Source of the DNA: Acidobacteriota bacterium
Lineage (GTDB): Bacteria > Acidobacteriota > Terriglobia > Bryobacterales > Bryobacteraceae
Reading direction: 5' to 3'
Assembly (NCBI GenBank): GCA_018268875.1
Contig: JAFDVT010000564.1
Location: forward strand, 1 to 9,729
DNA: 9,729 bases
Shown here: positions 5,164 through 9,729 of the stretch, one piece after another
Layout of the letters: each line of letters opens with the position of its first letter
How positions within the stretch are numbered: position 1 is the stretch's first letter
Made by a program: the position numbers and the translations under genes
The notes under the pieces: model-generated
What the model was told of the DNA's origin: nothing
The model's input: only the letters and a program-made list of their open reading frames with translations
The model's database searches: none

Positions 5164-5526
5164 ATGCAAAGCATCGCCAAGCAAAACACCCTGAGACTCG
5201 CGTTCGGCGTGCATCGTGGCCCGTCTGCGGCTCCCGCCAAGGTGCTGCGGCAAATCGATTCAGACGCGCAAGCCCTTGCGGTTTCCATGCGGGCCGGAGG
5301 CCACAAATTGGCCTATATCGCCGCCTGTATCGCCCGCAGCGATGCGTACGTCTGCCAGATGCGCAAGGGTAGCCGACCAATCCCGGAACGCCTTGTGATG
5401 CCGCTGTGCGCGGCCACGGGTTCGTTGCTGCTGAGGCAGTACCGCGACCTGCAAGACGCACTGAAAGCAGTCACGGAAGCCCGCGAAGTCGAACGACTGG
5501 CCGCGATGTTGCGGGAGGCCGCATGA
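5164..5526 (+). CDS. Helix-turn-helix protein in the cII position
   Basis: A 120-residue probable regulator. The centre (about 48-87) reads as a Cro/CI-type helix-turn-helix: KLAYIAACIARSD, then AYVCQMRKGSRPIPERLV, then PLCAATGS. A helical C-terminus follows (RQYRDLQDALKAVTEAREVERLAAMLREAA), which may form the dimer interface. GAGG lies 6 bases before the ATG. It is the first gene after the terminator, the place of cII in lambda, and may act as the delayed-early activator or repressor; sequence similarity to CII is not evident. The stop forms ATGA with the next start. Confidence 0.75.
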   Translation: MQSIAKQNTLRLAFGVHRGPSAAPAKVLRQIDSDAQALAVSMRAGGHKLAYIAACIARSDAYVCQMRKGSRPIPERLVMPLCAATGSLLLRQYRDLQDALKAVTEAREVERLAAMLREAA

Positions 5527-5687
5527 GCTACGCATGGAACATGAAAACAGACGAGGACGGCGATCCAATCATCATCGTCATGGATGCCAATGACCGTGAG
5601 GTCATGTGGATTGGCGTCGGCGAAGTCATTGGCGACTGCGATCCCGCTTTCGTGCTGGAAACGCTTCGGGAGCATGGTCATGTCTAA
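5523..5687 (+). CDS. Unknown 54-aa acidic protein
   Basis: Function unknown. The protein reads MSYAWNMKTDEDGDP, then a strand-rich core (IIIVMDANDREVMWIGVGEVIG) and a short helix (PAFVLETLREHGHV). I start it at 5523, where GGGAGG precedes the ATG and the start overlaps the previous stop as ATGA, instead of at an upstream ATG (5406) in a shadow frame of the helix-turn-helix gene. It overlaps the winged-helix gene by 8 bases. Confidence 0.7.
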   Translation: MSYAWNMKTDEDGDPIIIVMDANDREVMWIGVGEVIGDCDPAFVLETLREHGHV

Positions 5688-6000
5688 AAGGGACGACATT
5701 CTCGCCGCCATCGCTCGCGGCGTCGATACGGCGCATAGGCTGGCCGACGAGCTTGGAATGGAGCATCGTCTGATTGTCGTGACTCTTACGAGACTTCAGC
5801 ACCAGAAGTTGGTTAGCGTTATTGGAACCGTTCCCGGCCCGAGAGTTGGCGGGCGGCCTAGAAATGTCTACATCGTAGGCGATCGTTATTTCCCGCCACG
5901 CGAGACGGAAGAAGATTCGATCATTGGCCCGGCATTCTTAGGATGGGTACGGACTGTCGGCTATGCCACGCGCATGTCTGGAATCGCGGAGGCCGCATGA
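5680..6000 (+). CDS. Winged-helix DNA-binding protein
   Basis: A 106-residue protein. The first 65 residues have the pattern of a winged helix: KRDDILAAIARGVDTAHRLADELG, then EHRLIVVTLTRLQHQKLVSVIG as the recognition helix and first wing strand, then GPRVGGRPRNVYIV as the wing, similar to MarR- or ArsR-like folds. The C-terminal 40 residues show no clear domain. I chose the ATG at 5680: GGGAG at 5668-5672 is well spaced for it and too close to the ATG at 5674. Its place before the replication genes suggests a role in regulation or origin recognition, which is inference. Confidence 0.7.
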   Translation: MSKRDDILAAIARGVDTAHRLADELGMEHRLIVVTLTRLQHQKLVSVIGTVPGPRVGGRPRNVYIVGDRYFPPRETEEDSIIGPAFLGWVRTVGYATRMSGIAEAA

Positions 6001-6260
6001 CGACCAATGCCTTCACGTTCAAGGCGCTGACCGGCGTCGAAATGCTGGAAACCATGGCATGGATCGATCGGCTCGGCGGCGTGCAGGGCGGATATGTGAT
6101 TCAGCGTGGCGTCTACACGATCACGGGCATATTCCCGCCAGGTTTCATCCCGCCGAGCGAGCCGAAAGCAACACCCGTCCCGCCATCTCCACCCGAACCG
6201 GACGATGCGGCGCTGGCAATCATGGACTGGCTCAACGAGCTAGAGGCAGAAGCGGCATGA
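5997..6260 (+). CDS. Unknown 87-aa protein with Pro-rich linker
   Basis: Function unknown. A small N-terminal domain (about 1-48: FTFKALTGVEMLETMAWIDR, then GGYVIQRGVYTITGIFPPG) is followed by a proline-rich linker (about 49-70) and an acidic helix (DDAALAIMDWLNELEAEAA). GGAGG precedes the ATG, and both ends form ATGA overlaps with neighbours. The acidic tail on a flexible linker looks like a protein-binding tether, but no partner can be named. Confidence 0.7.
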   Translation: MTTNAFTFKALTGVEMLETMAWIDRLGGVQGGYVIQRGVYTITGIFPPGFIPPSEPKATPVPPSPPEPDDAALAIMDWLNELEAEAA

Positions 6261-6439
6261 CGACGTTTAAACAGCGTCTAGACGCCATGCGCGAGGCCAT
6301 GAACCGCCCCGTGGTCGATGCCGATGCCGAGCGTGCGGTGGATGCCGCCGAGCTGGAATGGCTGGTAGCGCGGGAACTGTACCGCAAGGCGTTGCGCGAC
6401 CTGCCGGCGCCGCAGTTGGAGTTGGGGGAATCCGAGTGA
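6257..6439 (+). CDS. Unknown 60-aa helical protein
   Basis: Function unknown. Apparently all helical and acidic: TFKQRLDAMREAMNRP, then DADAERAVDAAELEWLVARE, then LYRKALRDLP. GAGG lies about 10 bases before the ATG. The start overlaps the previous stop as ATGA and the stop overlaps the GTG start of the DUF1376 gene as GTGA. Being gapless between two genes supports it. Confidence 0.7.
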   Translation: MTTFKQRLDAMREAMNRPVVDADAERAVDAAELEWLVARELYRKALRDLPAPQLELGESE

Positions 6440-7113
6440 ACTATTACAAGCGGCATCTTGGCGACTACGCCAAGAATACCCGCACGCTATCCACCTATGA
6501 ACATGGCGTCTATAACCTCGTTCTAGACCTGTATTACACCGATGAATCTCCGGTATCCACCGAAGATGCTTATGCCGTATGCCGGGCTGATAGCGCAAAA
6601 GACAGGGCAAGCGTTGATCGCGTGCTGTCCAAGTTTTTTACCCAGGATGGCGCAGTTTGGCATCACGGGCGAGTTGACGAAGAGATCGCTAAATATCGTG
6701 AGAAGGCAGAAAAGAATCGTGGTTTCGCTAGCCTTGGCGGAAAGCAGAAAGCTAAGCGAAACGCTAGCGAAACGCTAAGCGAAACGCCAGAAAATCGCTT
6801 AGCGAATGACACCCCAAGCCATAAGCCAATAGCCAATAGCCATAAAAAAGCAAAAGAAGACACGCCTACGGCGGTCGTGTTCGACGGGGTTCCAGATCAG
6901 GTCATCGCCGACTTCCGAAAACTCCGGCAGGCGAAGAAGGCAGCGATCACGCAAACCGCGATTGACGGAATCGCACGAGAGGCGCGAAAGGCTGGCCTAT
7001 CGCTGTCGCAAGCGATGGCGATGTGCTGCGAGCGTGGATGGGCTGGGTTCAAGGCTGAGTGGGTGAAGTCCGATCCGGGCGACAGGCCCGCGAAAGCCCG
7101 GAGGCAGCTGTGA
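6436..7113 (+). CDS. DUF1376 (YdaU-like) phage replication protein
   Basis: A 225-residue protein. Residues 1-75 match the DUF1376/YdaU pattern: NYYKRHLGDYAKNT, then LSTYEHGVYNLVLDLYY (19-34) and a winged-helix-like end at VLSKFF. Residues 100-145 form a low-complexity charged linker, and 150-225 a second small domain (QVIADFRKLRQAKKAAITQTAIDGIAR, in two parts, then GWAGFKAEW). Such proteins usually lie directly before a phage DnaB or DnaC and are thought to act in initiation. It starts with GTG at 6436, which forms GTGA with the preceding stop and follows a G-rich binding site; the next ATG would cut the conserved domain. Its linker DNA holds iteron-like repeats (6723-6844), as lambda O carries its origin. 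Confidence 0.85.
   Translation: MNYYKRHLGDYAKNTRTLSTYEHGVYNLVLDLYYTDESPVSTEDAYAVCRADSAKDRASVDRVLSKFFTQDGAVWHHGRVDEEIAKYREKAEKNRGFASLGGKQKAKRNASETLSETPENRLANDTPSHKPIANSHKKAKEDTPTAVVFDGVPDQVIADFRKLRQAKKAAITQTAIDGIAREARKAGLSLSQAMAMCCERGWAGFKAEWVKSDPGDRPAKARRQL
6723..6808. repeat. Iteron-like repeats, candidate replication origin
   Basis: Three tandem copies: GCTAAGCGAAAC (6751-6762), GCTAGCGAAAC (6763-6773) and GCTAAGCGAAAC (6774-6785). An inverted copy TTTCGCTAGC precedes them (6723-6732), and CGCTTAGC (6796-6803), the exact complement of GCTAAGCG, follows. Unit length of 11-12 bases is close to one helix turn. Similarity to iteron origins is inference; the repeats also encode a low-complexity linker. 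Confidence 0.5.
6817..6844. repeat. Four tandem 7-base repeats with A-rich flank
   Basis: AGCCATA, AGCCAAT, AGCCAAT, AGCCATA in direct succession, followed by an A-rich stretch (6845-6859). They are AT-richer than the surrounding gene and lie just after the iteron-like repeats, where an unwinding element would be placed. Confidence 0.6.
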
Positions 7114-8432
7114 ACGCGGTTGTCGAGCTTCGCCAGCCGCTTGTGCCGCCTTCGTCCGTGTCGGCGGAGCAGGCAGTACTCGGGGCGTTGATGCTTGTTC
7201 CGGATGCGCTGGCGAAGATCGCGCTGGTCGAGTCGGATTTTTACCGCCGCGATCATCGGCTGATCTTCCGGGCGATGGTTGAGCAGGATCGCAACGGCAA
7301 GCCGTTCGACGCGGTAACGCTAGGCGAGCATTTCACGGGCGACGATGTTTCGCCCGAATACCTGATTGACCTTGCGCAGACGGCGACGAGTGCGGCGATG
7401 ATCCGTCACCATGCCGACCTTGTGCGCCAGAAGTCGGTGTTGCGACAGGCCATCGACATTGCAGGCCGCGTGACTTCCGGAGCCTATGCCGGAGCCGATG
7501 CGCCAATCCTGCTAGACGATGCGATCCGCGACTTGATGGCGCTGGTCAAGGCGGAGCAGGGCTGCGAATACACGCTCCGGCCGGCATTGATCGCGGCGAT
7601 GGACGACGTGGATGCAGCGGTTGCCGCTGGCGGGAAGATTCGCGGCATCACGACCGGATTCGAGCGGTTCGACAAACGCATCGGTGGATGGCACAAGGGC
7701 GACTTGGTGTTCATTGGCGCACGCCCGAGCATGGGAAAGACGGCGCTGATGGTGAACCTGGCGTTGAACGCTGCGAAAGCCGGGCATTCGGTCGGGGTCA
7801 TTTCCGGCGAGCAGTCGGCCATGCAAATTGGCCAGCGGTCGGCGTCGTCCGAGTCCCGCGTCCATGCGGAGCGGATGCGCAACGGCGACATTGACGACGA
7901 GGCATGGCCGCAGCTGACGGAGGCCATGTCGCGGCTGGTGAACCAGCGGGTGCGAATTTACGACCGCAGCGCGCCGACGATGGAGGAATTGTCGAGGGTT
8001 GCACGCCGCTGGAAGCAGGAGCATGGGATCGAAGTGTTGTTTGTCGATTACCTGCAACGCATTCGCGCACCGAAAGCCGAAAGCCGGATTGACGAGGTTT
8101 CCGAGGTCGCCCGCAGCCTGAAAACACTGGCGCGTGACTTGGATATTCCGGTTGTGTGTCTTGCGCAGGTGAAGGCGGAAGTGGACAAGCGCAATGACTC
8201 GCGTCCGGGTCTTGGCGATATTGCGAACAGCGACGAGGCGACACGTGAGGCTGATCTGATCGCGTTCCTATATCGGGATGAGGTTTACAAGGACGACACG
8301 AACGATAAGGGCGTCGCCGAGTTGAACGTGGAGAAATATCGCCACGGGCCAACGGGTCAATTCCGGTTGCGCTTCCACGGCGAAACGATGCGGTTTGACG
8401 ATATGGAGGATTACGGTCGTGGTGCGTTCTGA
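7110..8432 (+). CDS. dnaB: DnaB-family replicative helicase
   Basis: A 440-residue hexameric helicase that unwinds DNA at the phage fork. The N-terminal domain (about 15-120) begins SAEQAVLGALML, and the RecA-like domain starts near 178 (GITTGFERFDKRIGGWHKGDL). Walker A is GARPSMGKT (203-211), the catalytic Glu is E234 in SGEQSA, Walker B ends at D313 (VLFVDYLQ), and the arginine-finger segment is KYRHGPTG (409-416). The usual 'DLRESG' motif is replaced by DIANSDEATREAD (370-382), and SLEM by SGEQ, differences from bacterial DnaB but probably tolerated. GTG at 7110 is chosen since GGAGG precedes it and it forms GTGA with the DUF1376 stop. No DnaC-like loader is present nearby. Confidence 0.95.
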   Translation: MNAVVELRQPLVPPSSVSAEQAVLGALMLVPDALAKIALVESDFYRRDHRLIFRAMVEQDRNGKPFDAVTLGEHFTGDDVSPEYLIDLAQTATSAAMIRHHADLVRQKSVLRQAIDIAGRVTSGAYAGADAPILLDDAIRDLMALVKAEQGCEYTLRPALIAAMDDVDAAVAAGGKIRGITTGFERFDKRIGGWHKGDLVFIGARPSMGKTALMVNLALNAAKAGHSVGVISGEQSAMQIGQRSASSESRVHAERMRNGDIDDEAWPQLTEAMSRLVNQRVRIYDRSAPTMEELSRVARRWKQEHGIEVLFVDYLQRIRAPKAESRIDEVSEVARSLKTLARDLDIPVVCLAQVKAEVDKRNDSRPGLGDIANSDEATREADLIAFLYRDEVYKDDTNDKGVAELNVEKYRHGPTGQFRLRFHGETMRFDDMEDYGRGAF

Positions 8433-8617
8433 TGCACTGGGAACAGAAAAGCCCGTACCACATCGTCTCTGGCGCATGGACGATCTGCAAGACCTATGGA
8501 CGCAGAGATGGCGTGACTGGCTGGCTCTACACGCTTATTCACGGGGACAGGATCGTGATGCACGGGACGCTGATCGAGTGCAAGGAGAAAGCGCATGAAG
8601 CTGTCAACGCAAGCTGA
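8432..8617 (+). CDS. Unknown 61-aa protein
   Basis: Function unknown. A strand-rich sequence (SPYHIVSGAWTICKTY, then GWLYTLIHGDRIVMHGTLIEC) with a helical end (KEKAHEAVNAS) resembles small single-domain phage proteins common near ninB genes, from memory only. The ATG shares one base with the dnaB stop (TGATG), so it is probably translated by coupling, as its own binding site is weak. It overlaps the next gene by 23 bases. Confidence 0.7.
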   Translation: MHWEQKSPYHIVSGAWTICKTYGRRDGVTGWLYTLIHGDRIVMHGTLIECKEKAHEAVNAS

Positions 8618-9002
8618 GCGCGTCCGCTATACCGACTTCCTGCAATCGCAGGCGTTGCCATTGGAAGTGTCGTGCAAGCCGTGGAAGGAATCACGGTCTG
8701 CGCAACAAAACAGCCTGCTATTCGGCGTGGTGTATCCGCCGATCGCCGAGGCGATGGGGTACGAGGTCGCGGACGTTCACGAATACATGCTTGGCCGACA
8801 TTTCGGCTGGGTGGACAAGAAGGTTCCGAAAACTCCGCGTAACCCGGAAGGGATCGAGTCTCGCCCATTCCGCACGACGACCCGCAACGAAGCTGGCAAG
8901 CGCGACGTGCTGAAGAAAGCCGAGTTCACCAGGTTTCTTGAAACGGTCGAGCGCATTGCAGCGCAGGCCGGTGTTTTCATTCCTATGGATGCTGCCGCAT
9001 GA
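8595..9002 (+). CDS. NinB-like recombination protein (tentative)
   Basis: A 135-residue protein that resembles NinB/Orf-type phage proteins, which bind single-stranded DNA and assist recombinase loading. Supporting features are the R-S-x-Q-Q-N motif (34-39), common to the family start, a helix with VHEYMLGRHFGW (61-72), and a final helix FTRFLETVERIAAQAG (111-126). The middle (PKTPRNPEGIESRPFRTTTRN, 79-98, in two parts) is basic. AAGGAG lies about 7 bases before the ATG. Its place after dnaB and before a YbcO-type nuclease agrees with a nin-like region. The similarity is at motif level only; it could be an unrelated phage protein. Confidence 0.5.
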   Translation: MKLSTQAERVRYTDFLQSQALPLEVSCKPWKESRSAQQNSLLFGVVYPPIAEAMGYEVADVHEYMLGRHFGWVDKKVPKTPRNPEGIESRPFRTTTRNEAGKRDVLKKAEFTRFLETVERIAAQAGVFIPMDAAA

Positions 9003-9295
9003 ACTACCGTAGCCGAAAGTTTCTCGATCTCTGCTACGACTACCCGTGTATGTTGCGGCTGCCCTGCTGTGAGGGCGTCAACGGGGAGCCTGCGCATAGC
9101 AACCAGTCGATTCACGGAAAGGGCGGCGCGATGAAGGCGCATGACGTGTTCGTGGTTCCGGCTTGTCGCGCCTGTCATCTGGAAATCGATCAAGGCCGAA
9201 CGATGGATCGAGAGACGAAGTTTGCCGAATGGAACCGCGCATTCGGGCGCTGGTTGCCGATGTTGTTCAACGATGGCCATTTGGAGGTAAAATGA
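8999..9295 (+). CDS. YbcO-like HNH-type nuclease
   Basis: A 98-residue protein with the layout of the DUF1364/YbcO and related small HNH nucleases. It opens NYRSRKFLDLCYDYPC with C17, has C23 and C24, the AHSN motif with H33, the G-K-G-G-A-M-K-AHD segment (40-49), and CRACHLEID (56-64) with C56, C59 and H60. The cysteines probably bind a structural zinc, and the histidines form the beta-beta-alpha-metal active site. It likely nicks or cuts phage replication or recombination intermediates. The start overlaps the preceding stop as ATGA and the stop overlaps the next start as ATGA; the binding site before it is weak. Confidence 0.75.
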   Translation: MNYRSRKFLDLCYDYPCMLRLPCCEGVNGEPAHSNQSIHGKGGAMKAHDVFVVPACRACHLEIDQGRTMDRETKFAEWNRAFGRWLPMLFNDGHLEVK

Positions 9296-9543
9296 AGCCG
9301 TGTAGCCGATGCCGTGCGGTATTGCCGTTCGAGATGTTTTCTCCCGGTAACCGCAGCCGGAAAGATAACTTACACGCCTATTGCAAACCGTGTCGCAGCG
9401 AATTGCAGATGGCGCGCTGGTATCGCAAGCAGGGGCGCGAGATTCCGGCCAAGCATCGCCGCCGCGTCGATTGCCTGTCACTGGACAAGATGATGAGCCG
9501 CGTTACCGCATTGGTTCCGGGCCAACTGGTGGCGATCCTATGA
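9292..9543 (+). CDS. Small zinc-finger protein, 83 aa
   Basis: Two CxxC pairs, C4-C7 (CSRC) and C31-C34 (CKPC), with the intervening L-P-F-E-M-F and the basic NRSRKDNLHAY stretch, form the common small zinc module seen alone or before HNH nuclease domains in phages. The remaining 49 residues are basic and then hydrophobic, without an HNH motif. The ATG at 9292 has GGAGG 4 bases upstream and an ATGA overlap with the preceding stop; a longer frame to 9163 is a shadow of the nuclease gene. DNA binding is likely but its role is unknown. Confidence 0.75.
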   Translation: MKPCSRCRAVLPFEMFSPGNRSRKDNLHAYCKPCRSELQMARWYRKQGREIPAKHRRRVDCLSLDKMMSRVTALVPGQLVAIL

Positions 9544-9729
9544 CCGGCAAGTTTTCCCGGGACAAGGGCGCTCGTGCTGAATTGGAATTGTGCAAGATCC
9601 TGCATGACTACCTTGGCGGCGACTGGAATCGGCTTTTGAAGCAATACCAACAGGCGCAGCTTGGCGACATTGAGCAGTTGGTTGGTGGTCGCTATTTGGT
9701 CGAGGTGAAGAATCACAAGCGGCTGAACA
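9540..9729 (+). CDS. PD-(D/E)XK nuclease, start only (partial)
   Basis: The first 63 codons of a gene cut by the right edge. It reads MTGKFSRDKGARAELELCKIL, then LGDIEQLVGGRYLVEVKNHK. E14, D43 (GDI), E55 and K57 (EVK) match the spacing of the PD-(D/E)XK core, as in phage and archaeal Holliday-junction resolvase-like nucleases and VRR-NUC-type enzymes. The ATG overlaps the preceding stop (ATGA). Lambda-like nin regions usually carry a resolvase here (RusA or Rap), so branch cutting is a plausible role, but the family cannot be fixed from the visible part. Confidence 0.65.
   Translation, partial: MTGKFSRDKGARAELELCKILHDYLGGDWNRLLKQYQQAQLGDIEQLVGGRYLVEVKNHKRLN

Noticed and set aside
5157..5169. 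GCAA-N5-GCAA at the start of the helix-turn-helix gene, like a lambda CII site (TTGC-N6-TTGC) for a PRE promoter
   Set aside because: The spacing is 9 rather than 10 bases, no leftward -10 is evident, and there is no repressor gene for such a promoter to drive.
7798..8490. A 230-aa minus-strand frame opposite dnaB
   Set aside because: Composition is Arg/Pro/Ser-rich without motifs, and the opposite strand carries an intact DnaB.

Overview
The window is a piece of a GC-rich, tailed, lambda-like (lambdoid) bacteriophage or prophage: the early control, recombination and DNA replication regions. Gene content (RecT/YqaJ recombinases, YdaS-like Cro, DUF1376 replication protein, DnaB, YbcO-type nuclease) and composition fit a phage of a high-GC Gram-negative proteobacterium, plausibly of the Xanthomonas/Stenotrophomonas or Burkholderia type. 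I cannot name the host from sequence alone. No virion, lysis, integrase, tRNA or rRNA genes are present.

Left half (about 1-4413, minus strand): one tightly packed leftward operon, driven by a promoter (PL) at 4451-4479. In transcription order it encodes a 111-aa protein, a 57-aa four-cysteine protein, two small unknowns (79 and 78 aa), a 237-aa protein with a long Ala-rich repeat, a 90-aa protein whose end is set by a run of nine C, then a recombination module: YqaJ-type exonuclease, RecT annealing protein and single-stranded DNA-binding protein. A further gene starts at 37 and runs off the left edge. Most junctions are ATGA or TAATG overlaps, so translation is probably coupled.

Centre (4414-4756): an AT-rich control region of 343 bases with two divergent promoters. 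I find six sites with one geometry (7-base arm, 5-base spacer, 7-base arm; consensus rTCwAGC-N5-GCTwGAy), three at PL (one only a half-site) and three at PR. This is the lambda OL/OR layout, but no repressor gene lies between the two clusters.

Right half (4757-9729, plus strand): a rightward operon. It opens with a YdaS/Cro-like gene whose transcript is probably leaderless, then a 42-aa lipoprotein-like or membrane peptide, an intrinsic terminator (in the position of lambda tR1), a helix-turn-helix protein in the cII position, small proteins including a winged-helix protein, a DUF1376 replication protein whose gene carries iteron-like repeats (a candidate origin), and a DnaB helicase. A nin-like region follows: a NinB-like protein, a YbcO-type HNH nuclease, a small zinc-finger protein and the start of a PD-(D/E)XK nuclease cut by the right edge.

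Together the genes form a replication-recombination programme: the right operon initiates and unwinds, the left operon resects, anneals and protects single strands, and the late small nucleases probably process branched products. The most unusual points are the operators without a repressor gene, the homopolymer that decides a reading frame, the 24-unit hexamer array, and the repeat cluster inside the DUF1376 gene.
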